Assembly (NCBI GenBank): GCA_037189585.1
Contig: JBBCJA010000042.1
Span: 82,696-146,695 of the forward strand
DNA: 64,000 nt
DNA from: JAEXNA01 sp037189585
Lineage (GTDB): Bacteria; Vulcanimicrobiota; Xenobia; Xenobiales; JADMJV01
Direction: 5' to 3'
In this document: in pieces, positions 17,883-25,581 of the stretch
Layout: every line of letters begins with the position of its first letter
Position numbering within the stretch: position 1 is the stretch's first letter
Made by a program: the position numbers and the translations under genes
Notes under the pieces: generated by a model
Database searches by the model: none
Seen by the model: only the letters and a program-made list of their open reading frames with translations
Told to the model about the DNA's origin: nothing

Positions 17883-20447
17883 CTATTCTGGGTACGACTT
17901 TTCCTCGAGGAGTTCGACGTAGCCTTCGGTTCCGTTGACGCGGATGCGCTGGCCGTCTCGGATCAGGGTGGTGGCGTTGTTCACTCCCACTACGGTCGGT
18001 AGTCCATACTCGCGGGCAATGACCGCTCCGTGGGTCATCAGTCCACCCACCTCGGTCACCAGAGCTTCCACCGCCAAGAACAGCGGAGTCCAGCCGGGAT
18101 CGGTGAAGGTGGTGACCAGAATGTCGCCTGGCTCGAGGCGGGCGCCAGCCATCTCCAGCAGAACCCGGGCGCGACCTTCCACGACTCCGCTGGAGACCGC
18201 CAGACCGGAGAGAGCCCCGCTGGGAACTCCCTCTCTGGGGTAGTCGCCGGTCACGCTCTCACCCTCGGAGGTGAACACGCGCGGGGGCTTAAGCCTTTGA
18301 AAGGCTTCGTGCTGTGCTTTGCGCTGCTGGATCAGGCCCTCTTCGAGGGACCCACCGCTGAGCAGTTGGCGAAGCTCGGTGAAAGTGAGATAGAAGACCT
18401 CCTCGGGCTCGGCGAGAATACCCGCCCGCACCAACTCTTCGGCCTCTCGTAGGAGGGCTTTCTTGTAGAGAAAGGTGCGGCTGACGAGGCCGTACTTCGG
18501 GTACTCGCGATAACCGATAAAGTCTCGCAGAGTGCTGATCTTCTCTCGAGTCTGGCGAGCCTTCTCCGCGCCCTCCGGAAGCTCTTCCAGTTGGCGCAAC
18601 AGACTCTCGGCCAGTTGTGAGGCCTCCTTCTCTCCTTTCTCGAACCTTCGCTGGGCTTCGCCGGCCTCGAAGTTCTCGAGGTTGCTCAAGAGCAGGGAGA
18701 GCAGAGCGGCGGGCTGCTCGCTCCAGCGGGGTCGAGTGATGTCGATTTCGCCGGCGCAACGCATCCCGTACTCTTCCAGATATGCATCAAGGGCCTCTTT
18801 GAACCGTTGCCCACCTGGTAGACTGTCCAACCCCTCCAGCGATCCATCGGCCGTTCGCAGGTAGGCGATAACCTGCGGATAGGGGCGCAGAACGTCGGCC
18901 AGATCCAGCAGCCGCAGGCCCATTCGCGAAGTGACGTTGTTCGCCACCGACTGGGAGAGCACATCCGCCACGTTGCGCCGACCCAGCCACTCCCACCCCT
19001 TCTCGTTGAGCCATGCGGAAGCGTTGATCCCCGCCATGACGGCGGCCGTGGTTTGTGGCCCGGAACGCCGCGCTTTGTGCCGCTCGATGTCCTCTTCCAG
19101 GAAGTCGAGTAAGGCGGGTCCACTCACCGCCGCTATCTCCTGTTTGAGCTTTTGAAGAGAGGCCTGCTCTTGCGCGATCAGTTCCCCCACTATCGCAGGG
19201 TCGTCGGGGGCGGGAGTCTCCAACCTGGCCAGGGGATGGGAGGACGGCTCCTCTGAGAGCGGGGCGAGGAAGCCTTCCCGTTCCACGATAGTGGTGAGAG
19301 CGGCTCGGATTTGCGGGTCGGAGCTTCCCAGAACGTTGAGCATCAGATTCCGGCCCGCCGTCGAGGCCAGATCCCTGGCGACGTCGACGAAGAGACGACC
19401 ACCGGCCGCGAACATCGGCCGACCGGCCAGCATCTGGAACATGGATAGCCCCAGCGGCTTCATCGGGTCGGTCATCATCTGCTGGTGCCCGACGGAGATG
19501 TAGACATGGTTCTCCGGGTCATCGCGCTCAGGCGTTGGGAAGAGGTGGGTGATGGGTCGACTCTGGACGATTTGAAATCGCTCGTCGGCCAGGCACCACT
19601 CGATGTCCTGGGGACAGCCGAAGTGGGCTTCGATGCACCGGCCTAGCTTTTCGAGCCGGAGAAGCTGGGCTTCGGACAACAGGGGCGCGTCCTGTGCGTT
19701 CGGGGTGGAGCGCTCCAGGACTTTCCCATGACGGAGCTTGCTCCGTTCGGCGTTAACGGTTCCGGCCACCAGAGTGTCGGCTAAACCTGAAGTTGCTTCG
19801 ACCTGAGTGATTCCACGATGGCCGCTGAGCGGGTCGGCGGTGAAAAGAAGGCCCGCGGTTCGTGCCTCAACCATTCTCTGGACTATCACCGCCATGGACA
19901 CCTCTCGATGATCGAAGTTTTGCTGATTACGATAGGCCACCGCTCTCTCGGTGAACAGGGAAGCCCAGCAGAGGCGAATGTGGTGCAGTACCGCTTCGAC
20001 ACCGACGACCTCGAGATAGCTGTCGTGCTGTCCCGCGAAGGAGGCTCCCGGGAGGTCCTCGGCCGTGGCGCTGGAGCGCACGGCGTACCTCTGCTCCGCG
20101 CCGTACCTGGCCAGGGCACAGTCGACGGCGGCGCAGATAGCGGAAGGGGTTGTCGCCGTCTCCAGAGCGTGACGCAGTTGGGCGCAGAGAGCATCCCTTG
20201 CCTCCGCGGAGCCCGCCGTGTCGGGATGGGAAAAGCGGTCGAGCAGCCCGGCCATGGCGGGCGTGTGTCGCCGCGCTTGCTGGAAAGCTTCGGTGGTCAG
20301 GCAGAAGCCGGAGGGAACTTCGATTCCTTCAAGCTTGCCGACCTCTCCAAGGTTGGCGGCTTTAGTTCCGACGAGACTCAGGTGGCTCAGGTCGACCTGC
20401 TGGAGGTCCAGCACGTAGGGGGTACTTTGTTTTTCCGTTCTCGACAT
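17883..20447 (-). CDS. rph: Rifampin phosphotransferase-like protein (PEP synthase superfamily)
   Basis: About 854 residues from ATG 20447. An ATP-grasp domain comes first (VGTKAANLGEV, then VRSSATAEDLPGASFAGQHDSYLEVV and CWASLFTERA), a long helical middle domain follows (about 330-760), and the swivelling phosphohistidine domain is last (GGLMTHGAVIAREYGLPTVVGV, H at about 806). The protein ends there: the PEP-binding barrel of true PEP synthase is absent. That order is the one known for rifampin phosphotransferases, which inactivate rifamycins with ATP. The frame stays open to a TTG at 20519, but that codon lies inside a palindrome and adds 24 unmatched residues. It is convergent with the beta-lactamase-like gene, 6 nt away. 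Confidence 0.85.
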   Translation of the reverse strand: MSRTEKQSTPYVLDLQQVDLSHLSLVGTKAANLGEVGKLEGIEVPSGFCLTTEAFQQARRHTPAMAGLLDRFSHPDTAGSAEARDALCAQLRHALETATTPSAICAAVDCALARYGAEQRYAVRSSATAEDLPGASFAGQHDSYLEVVGVEAVLHHIRLCWASLFTERAVAYRNQQNFDHREVSMAVIVQRMVEARTAGLLFTADPLSGHRGITQVEATSGLADTLVAGTVNAERSKLRHGKVLERSTPNAQDAPLLSEAQLLRLEKLGRCIEAHFGCPQDIEWCLADERFQIVQSRPITHLFPTPERDDPENHVYISVGHQQMMTDPMKPLGLSMFQMLAGRPMFAAGGRLFVDVARDLASTAGRNLMLNVLGSSDPQIRAALTTIVEREGFLAPLSEEPSSHPLARLETPAPDDPAIVGELIAQEQASLQKLKQEIAAVSGPALLDFLEEDIERHKARRSGPQTTAAVMAGINASAWLNEKGWEWLGRRNVADVLSQSVANNVTSRMGLRLLDLADVLRPYPQVIAYLRTADGSLEGLDSLPGGQRFKEALDAYLEEYGMRCAGEIDITRPRWSEQPAALLSLLLSNLENFEAGEAQRRFEKGEKEASQLAESLLRQLEELPEGAEKARQTREKISTLRDFIGYREYPKYGLVSRTFLYKKALLREAEELVRAGILAEPEEVFYLTFTELRQLLSGGSLEEGLIQQRKAQHEAFQRLKPPRVFTSEGESVTGDYPREGVPSGALSGLAVSSGVVEGRARVLLEMAGARLEPGDILVTTFTDPGWTPLFLAVEALVTEVGGLMTHGAVIAREYGLPTVVGVNNATTLIRDGQRIRVNGTEGYVELLEEKSYPE

Positions 20448-20501
20448 CGGCGACTCTACTTTCCGAAAGCTCCCGGCTCTCGTCGCCAACTCTACGGCAG
20501 A

Positions 20502-20526
20502 GGGGGGCTCTTGCCGCAAGCCCCCC
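20502..20526 (-). promoter_or_regulatory. Palindrome resembling the rifampin-associated element (RAE)
   Basis: On the minus strand, 20524-20510 reads GGGGCTTGCGGCAAG, then AG, then CCCCCC to 20502. As I recall it, the published rifampin-associated element is GGGGCTTGCGGCAAGCCCC, so the first 15 bases match exactly and the right arm carries a two-base insertion. The core CTTGC-C-GCAAG is a perfect inverted repeat. It lies 55-79 bp before the chosen rph start. TTGCGG inside it could act as a -35, with TAGAGT 19 nt further on as a -10. Confidence 0.7.
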
Positions 20527-20563
20527 CTCCTGGTATAACTTAAAGTGGGGAGAGAAACGCTTT

Positions 20564-20830
20564 TTAAGAAGGCTCACTTTGATTCTGACGCGCCTCGGAA
20601 CGGGCACGAAAACCCTGAGCCAAAAGCGCCATGTCGCTCTCGCACCTCGGAGGGCACGTAGCGACTTTTTCGGGAGAGTCCACCAACCATTCCTGTAACC
20701 GCTCGGGCTCAAGCGGGCAAAGGGTTCGAAGTCCGGCGAGGCGCTATCGCAGATTTGTGAGTTTTCCCGTGATGACGCCATTGATCATAGCCACACGCTT
20801 ACGATGCCCTTGCTCCACTTCGCCCTCATC
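20564..20830 (-). other. Unassigned gap with a coding-like frame broken by one stop
   Basis: No intact gene is seen between the rph start region and the lipoprotein gene (about 380 bp). One minus-strand frame ending in TAA at 20564 reads sensibly on both sides of a single TAG at 20746-20744. The downstream part gives 60 codons (including LEPERLQEWLVD and MALLAQGFRARSEA); the upstream part includes REDEGEVEQGHRKRV. There is no convincing start or ribosome binding site. It may be the remnant of a gene; I recognise no family. Confidence 0.2.
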
Positions 20831-20910
20831 CTCACGAGTTTGCCTTCCTACTCGGTATCCTATGCCTGCGAATCGTCTCAAGGCGACAGACGGGCTCTGC
20901 CCTTCTCGGG

Positions 20911-21699
20911 CTATCGACCCACGGGGATGGCTCTTTGATATCCTTTCCTGACAGGAGGCTCAATCTTCTCCAGATTACCTGGACGAATTAAGATAAGATC
21001 GACTGTCGAGGTCATCGGCTTGGTCGTTCCATCCCCTTCCCCATAGGTGGCTCCCATGGCTGGCAATGTCGCTTGTGCAACCCTGGTTCCGCTGTAGATG
21101 ACGCGACCCTCCAGGTACTCCAGTTTATCGGGGACTTTGTATTTGGGCTTCGCTCCCCATGTAGGGGAACTTCCAGTGTCTGAAAATGTTGAGAGGAAAT
21201 CGTTCATGACATATTCGACATCCTTGGGCGTCGTAGCCACTTTGAGTTTTAAGGAAAATTCGGCGGTTTCCCAGCCCGAAGGCCCACTTGGTCCACCGGA
21301 GAGCTTCAGAGAAAATTTGGAGCCGTCGACGGTTCCTACTCCGGAGGACCGTGCTCGCTTGGGAGTTTTTGTATCTCCAAAGCCGAGCTCGATAGCTTGG
21401 AAAGCTTGAGGGCTCATGAGAGCATGAACGATGTTACCGAGCGGTTGAGAAGTTTCCTTGTTCCGCTTGCCGTCTACGATTTCGACGTCAGTCTGGCCAA
21501 TTCGCGGCTGCTCAAGGATCAGGTAGAGTTCCTCTCGACCCAAGTTCGGCCGAATTTGCAAGGCCCACCAGGCTCCACTAACATCGACGGGTGGCTGTTT
21601 TTGGCATCCACTCAGACCTAGCATAACTATGCCTAGACAGCAGAGCAGGACAATGTTTGAGCAAATGGTTTTAGTTCTATAAAGTACAGTTGTTTCCAT
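20911..21699 (-). CDS. Predicted lipoprotein, function unknown
   Basis: 262 residues. The N-terminus has a hydrophobic segment ending in a lipobox (LSGC, with the acylated cysteine at 32), so it should be lipidated and held at the cell surface or in the periplasm. The mature part looks beta-rich and carries several Gly/Ser/Pro-rich stretches (SGGPSGPSGW). I recognise no family. The gene is less GC-rich than its neighbours, and with the next two genes it forms an accessory-looking patch. A -10 hexamer ends 7 nt before the ATG with no Shine-Dalgarno sequence, so the mRNA may be leaderless. Confidence 0.7.
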   Translation of the reverse strand: METTVLYRTKTICSNIVLLCCLGIVMLGLSGCQKQPPVDVSGAWWALQIRPNLGREELYLILEQPRIGQTDVEIVDGKRNKETSQPLGNIVHALMSPQAFQAIELGFGDTKTPKRARSSGVGTVDGSKFSLKLSGGPSGPSGWETAEFSLKLKVATTPKDVEYVMNDFLSTFSDTGSSPTWGAKPKYKVPDKLEYLEGRVIYSGTRVAQATLPAMGATYGEGDGTTKPMTSTVDLILIRPGNLEKIEPPVRKGYQRAIPVGR

Positions 21700-21706
21700 G
21701 TTTTTT

Positions 21707-21712
21707 ACTATA
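21707..21712 (-). promoter_or_regulatory. -10 element seven bases before a start codon (leaderless candidate)
   Basis: TATAGT on the minus strand, separated by 7 nt from the ATG of the lipoprotein gene. A transcript starting 6-8 nt after this hexamer would begin at or next to the start codon. No Shine-Dalgarno sequence is present in the spacer. Confidence 0.45.
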
Positions 21713-21917
21713 GAGGAGCTCTCTATTTGGATCTCTTGGAAAAAGAATCAGATTCGTTCTCGGCTTGTAAACATCTCCTGTTTGCTGTTCACGCCCTAAG
21801 TTTGGTGCGCGATTTCGAACGAAATGGAGAGCTACTTATTGTGATGCCGATGTCCGTATCCATCTGGGCGGAGCAATTCCAAAGTGTCTATTGCAGAAGG
21901 CCAGGTGAGGACCGATT

Positions 21918-21926
21918 TGGTACAAT
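21918..21926 (+). promoter_or_regulatory. Extended -10 promoter before a hypothetical gene
   Basis: TGG followed by TACAAT, an extended -10, 33 nt before the ATG at 21960. No clear -35. The rest of the 260 bp gap (21700-21959) shows nothing else I can support. Confidence 0.35.
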
Positions 21927-21959
21927 AGGGGCCAGCCCGGCTTTGTCGAAGCTCAAGCT

Positions 21960-22499
21960 ATGAAGAAGCTCGTCTTGCTCTTGCTCTTGCTCTTCGCGGC
22001 CTTGGGATACTACCTGTATAGGGGTCCGGTGGCTCCATTTTTTCAAGCCGCCGAATTTCCCCTAAAGGTGATGAAAGAGTACGAAGACAAGCTTCTGATC
22101 TTCAAGGGCTCAAAAGGCGAACCTAAGGAGCCGGGGGAGGGAGCGCCCGCGCGACGGGGCAAAGTGGTTGTGTTGGAGTCGATCATGCACATGCAGCCTC
22201 GCCTTCAGAGTTCGTTTTTTGGTCTGGACGAGCAGATACGCGCCGCTAACCCGGAGGAAGTGGAGACCGTGATAGTCGTTCACTTTGTGCCCGCATTAGG
22301 CGGAGGCATCGGAGCGCCACACCAACTCTATTGGGGAAGTTTCGATTGGCCATCAGGCAAATGCTTGGGTTTCGAGCGGGTAAAAACTTGGCCCGCAAAC
22401 TATGGAATGAGAGATGTGAAAGCCGATTATCCTGACTTCACCGAGAAGATCAAAGCTATGAAAACGCTCAAGTCAAAGAAGAAGACTGAAGCAAGTTAG
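21960..22499 (+). CDS. Hypothetical exported or membrane-anchored protein
   Basis: 179 residues beginning MKK followed by a run of leucines (a signal peptide or single anchor, residues 4-19). The mature part carries no motif I recognise and ends in a Lys-rich tail (KTLKSKKKTEAS). Composition and codon use fit a real gene, and the start codon follows an extended -10 promoter by 33 nt. Neighbours are a lipoprotein gene (divergent) and a broken Uma2 gene (convergent), so this is an accessory patch without functional context. Confidence 0.55.
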   Translation: MKKLVLLLLLLFAALGYYLYRGPVAPFFQAAEFPLKVMKEYEDKLLIFKGSKGEPKEPGEGAPARRGKVVVLESIMHMQPRLQSSFFGLDEQIRAANPEEVETVIVVHFVPALGGGIGAPHQLYWGSFDWPSGKCLGFERVKTWPANYGMRDVKADYPDFTEKIKAMKTLKSKKKTEAS

Positions 22500-22545
22500 G
22501 TGTGCGACTTCCCTTGCACTTCGGAGCGGGCGCGAGATCGGAGGC

Positions 22546-22743
22546 CTGGGCGAAGACCACGAAGTTGCGTAAGACGGATTTCAGATTCTCGTGTCGATTG
22601 CTGGGAGTCAACAGGTCCACTGTCGTTCCGTCGTAGGTCACGCGGACCCTCTGACCTCCCATCGCCGATAAAAAGCGAGGTAGCCATCCTCAGTCGGTGT
22701 CGGTGACGAAGCGATTTTCCAGAGGTGGCCTCGAGATAATCAT
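22546..22743 (-). pseudogene. Broken Uma2-family (DUF820) endonuclease remnant
   Basis: Three minus-strand frames together give an Uma2-like N-terminal half. ATG 22743 opens MIISRPPLENRFVTDTD, then a stop. A one-base shift continues DGYLAFYRRWEVRG, and a second shift continues RVRVTYDGTTVDLLTPSNRHENLKSVL, the typical Uma2 motif (RxTYDxGxLEIMSPSxxHExxK). The catalytic C-terminal half is missing. At least two frameshifts and a truncation mark it as dead. The family is often carried in many variable copies and linked to mobile DNA. Its own promoter is still visible. Confidence 0.6.
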
Positions 22744-22749
22744 AACCGA

Positions 22750-22758
22750 ATTATAGCA
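22750..22758 (-). promoter_or_regulatory. Extended consensus -10 six bases before the Uma2 remnant's ATG
   Basis: TGC followed by a perfect TATAAT on the minus strand, then 6 nt, then the ATG at 22743. This is a leaderless arrangement retained in front of a dead gene. Confidence 0.5.
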
Positions 22759-22777
22759 TGGTATCCGTAACGTGCCG

Positions 22778-23566
22778 CTAACGCTTAGCGTCGGTGGATT
22801 CGAAGATTTTGTCGGCACTCGCTGGGACGAAGCCGTTGAAGCCTTGATAGCGGCGGGCGAATTCGACGTAGCAGGTGGTGATTTCGGTCTCTTCTCCACC
22901 GGCTAGAGTGATAACGCGGCGATCGGCGATGGTGGAGCCTTGCTCTAAGAGCACTTCGGGAGTTCCCTTGATCAGGCCGCCCGACGTATTCATGGTGAAT
23001 CCTTCGTCTTGGAGGTACTCCAACAGCTCTTGTAAAGAGGAAAAGCTCGAGAGGTCGTTCACGCTGACGGTGAAGTGGTTGGCGCAAAGCCCGTTCACCG
23101 CAACCCAGCCGGCGTATTCGCTTTCCGACAGCAGGCTCTCGTAAACCTCGCGTGAGGGGAGCTCCCAGAGAGGGCCGGCGTTTAAGATGAGAGGATCCTT
23201 GACTCGTGTGGGGTCGATCTGGGCTGTCAAGCCGGCGATGATCTCTTGCGTCGAGGCCGACAACTTCGCGCTCTCGAGCTCGGAAAGAAAGATGCGCGGA
23301 CGCCCCGGCTCGGGATGGAGGTAGCCGAAGGCTCGAATCTTCTTGTCTTCAAAAGCATACGGAGCGAACCGCTCATAGCCGAAACCGAGAATGTGAGGCT
23401 CCAGGGCTTCCAAGTTGATCGCGCTCCGGTCGTAGGTGCGGAAGGCGATATGGTCGTTGACCCAGGTATCGCCCCGAGCCTCCAGCAGGTCACGAAACTT
23501 GCCGGCGCTGGGCGCGATGGAGATGTAGTGCCGCCAGAGGTGATCGATGAAAGAGTCCAAGGTCAT
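22778..23566 (-). CDS. DUF1338 family protein (2-oxoadipate dioxygenase/decarboxylase-like)
   Basis: 262 residues from ATG 23566. Putative metal-binding positions are visible as VNDHIAFRTYD near the N-terminus, CANHFTVSVND in the middle and TTCYVEFARRY near the end (His, His, Glu), the pattern of DUF1338. Characterised members (HglS of Pseudomonas) convert 2-oxoadipate to 2-hydroxyglutarate in lysine breakdown, but those are about 460 residues; this is the short form, whose substrate is not established. The frame continues 21 codons upstream to an in-frame start at 23629, but homologues begin near the chosen methionine. It is divergent from the acyltransferase gene (116 bp between). Confidence 0.75.
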   Translation of the reverse strand: MTLDSFIDHLWRHYISIAPSAGKFRDLLEARGDTWVNDHIAFRTYDRSAINLEALEPHILGFGYERFAPYAFEDKKIRAFGYLHPEPGRPRIFLSELESAKLSASTQEIIAGLTAQIDPTRVKDPLILNAGPLWELPSREVYESLLSESEYAGWVAVNGLCANHFTVSVNDLSSFSSLQELLEYLQDEGFTMNTSGGLIKGTPEVLLEQGSTIADRRVITLAGGEETEITTCYVEFARRYQGFNGFVPASADKIFESTDAKR

Positions 23567-23682
23567 CAGCCAAGGTTTGCCGTCGCTAAAGAAGGCTCCT
23601 CTCCTCACAGCGCGTAGAGGCCACGGCAAGGCCGAGAGGGCCCGACAAAGGAAAGCGTCTTACCAAGCAAAGGATTTGAAGA

Positions 23683-25581
23683 TTGTCGGACTCCAGCGGA
23701 TATCGACCAGAGATCGACGGCTTGAGAGCTATCGCCGTCTTAGCAGTCCTCTTTTATCATGCCGGACTCGGTTTCCCTGGGGGATTCCTGGGCGTGGATG
23801 TCTTTTTTGTGATATCCGGCTACCTGATCACAGACCTCTTGACCAGGTCGGTGCGGCGAGGAAGCTTCAGCCTGCTGGAGTTCTGGGAGCGAAGAGTGCG
23901 GCGCCTGATCCCGGCCCTTGCGGTTCTTACGTTCACTGTGGCTTTAATTAGCTATTTTATCCTGCTTCCGTCCGACCTCAAACACCTGGGAGGAGCGCTT
24001 TTGGCTCAGCCTCTGCTGGTTGCTAACATCTATTTCCATAAAACCATGGGGCAGGGCTACTTTGGTGTCTCGGCCTCCGAGTTTCCCATGCTTCATACCT
24101 GGTCCTTGGCTGTGGAAGAGCAGTTTTATCTTTTCTATCCCTTGATCATCGTCCTACTGTTTCGTTTTCTTCAGACCCCACAACGGGTCAATAAGGCGCT
24201 TGTTCTACTGACGGCGCTCTCTTTCGGATGCAGCGTGTCGATGGCGTCCGTGGATAAGGATTCGGCCTTTTTCTGGCTCGGTCCGCGCGCATGGGAGCTG
24301 TTACTCGGTGGTATCGTGGCGCTAGCTCCACGACCGTCAGGTGCCAGGGGGGTCAGGGAGATCGTGGGATGGCTGGGTCTTGCGATGATCATCTGGTCTA
24401 TCTTAAGGGACCCTGCTTCGGACTTTTTCACTAGCGTTCTCTTTTGGCCTTGCTTGGGAACAGCTCTGGCTATATGGTCCAACGGCTCCGGTATGTCGAC
24501 GACAGGGCGGCTGTTAGCTTGGACGCCGCTGGTCGCGATAGGTTTGATCTCTTATTCACTGTATCTGTGGCACGGACCGATTTTCGCCTTCGCCGACTAT
24601 CTGGGCTTGAACTATCTCGTGGGTCTGCGTGTCATGTTAGTCTTTTTGAGCATCGGGTTCGCGACTGCATCGTACTTTTTCGTAGAGACTCCCTTCCGGC
24701 GCAAGCGTCTGCTTTCTTCTCGTGGGGCGATTTTTATGTTGGGCGGAGGCTACGCCCTGGTGACGGCTTGCGCTGGAGCTTTCTTCTATTTTGCCGATGG
24801 ACTACCACAAAATTGGACCGAAAGGGCGCTGTCGATGGAGCACACGCGGCGCATGGTGGAAGAGACCTTTCCCTTCGTAGAGCCGGATGCACCCAACCCT
24901 CCAAAACTGGGAGACCTCGATAGGCATCGGACCTCCTTCCTGGTCTTTGGCGACAGTCACGCCGGTGCACTCGCGCCGGCCTTCGACGCCTTGGCCAAGG
25001 AGCGTGCACTCCAAGGGCTCCTGGCCTGTCGCCCTGGGTCTCTTCCTCTTTTTGAACCGGCGAGCGAGGAAAAACGCCCGTGGAGAGATTACGTTTTGGG
25101 TCTGGTTCGCGATGAGGAAGTGAAGGAGGTCCTTATAGTCGCGAGGTGGTCTGTTCACGAGCCCTTCCTGACAGGGGAGCTGGACGAATTTGTCTCTGAC
25201 ATGCGTTCTGCGGGGGCTCAAGTTACCCTGGTGGCGGACGTTCCAGAGCAGCCAGTCGTGACCACCCGTTTGCTCGCGTTGGCCACGCGATTCAAGGGTC
25301 TGAGGGTTCCGCACGCCTCTTTAGCAGATCATCGCGCCAAAAACGCTTGGATCGACGAACTGTTTCTGCAGCATCAGGCTAAATTTCCCGGCTTACGGAT
25401 TGTGGATCCGGCCCCTACTGTGGCCAGTTGGGAGGGGTTGGCCTTAGACGGGCAACCGGTCTATCTCGACCGCGATCATCTCTCTAGGTTTGGAGCCTTG
25501 AAAGTAGCCCCTCTCTTCCAATCTCTATTTGACGAGTTCCAACGCTCGGAAGATGTGCGCTCTACCCGTGGGCGAAAGTGA
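23683..25581 (+). CDS. Acyltransferase 3 (OafA type) with C-terminal SGNH domain
   Basis: 632 residues starting at TTG 23683, with AAAGGA about 8 nt upstream. Residues 1-380 form the multi-span acyltransferase-3 domain (YRPEIDGLRAIAVLAVLFYHAG with the catalytic His, FFVISGYLIT, WSLAVEEQFYLFYPL). Residues 420-620 are an SGNH-hydrolase-like domain facing the outside (VFGDSHAGAL near its start, DRDHLSRFGA near its end). Such fused proteins O-acylate surface polysaccharides or peptidoglycan. The target here is unknown. The last 20 bases overlap the convergent helicase gene. Confidence 0.92.
   Translation: MSDSSGYRPEIDGLRAIAVLAVLFYHAGLGFPGGFLGVDVFFVISGYLITDLLTRSVRRGSFSLLEFWERRVRRLIPALAVLTFTVALISYFILLPSDLKHLGGALLAQPLLVANIYFHKTMGQGYFGVSASEFPMLHTWSLAVEEQFYLFYPLIIVLLFRFLQTPQRVNKALVLLTALSFGCSVSMASVDKDSAFFWLGPRAWELLLGGIVALAPRPSGARGVREIVGWLGLAMIIWSILRDPASDFFTSVLFWPCLGTALAIWSNGSGMSTTGRLLAWTPLVAIGLISYSLYLWHGPIFAFADYLGLNYLVGLRVMLVFLSIGFATASYFFVETPFRRKRLLSSRGAIFMLGGGYALVTACAGAFFYFADGLPQNWTERALSMEHTRRMVEETFPFVEPDAPNPPKLGDLDRHRTSFLVFGDSHAGALAPAFDALAKERALQGLLACRPGSLPLFEPASEEKRPWRDYVLGLVRDEEVKEVLIVARWSVHEPFLTGELDEFVSDMRSAGAQVTLVADVPEQPVVTTRLLALATRFKGLRVPHASLADHRAKNAWIDELFLQHQAKFPGLRIVDPAPTVASWEGLALDGQPVYLDRDHLSRFGALKVAPLFQSLFDEFQRSEDVRSTRGRK

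Noticed and set aside
20448..20519. TTG start of the rph-like gene at 20519
   Set aside because: The codon lies inside the RAE-like palindrome, has no ribosome binding site and adds 24 residues not matched by the family.
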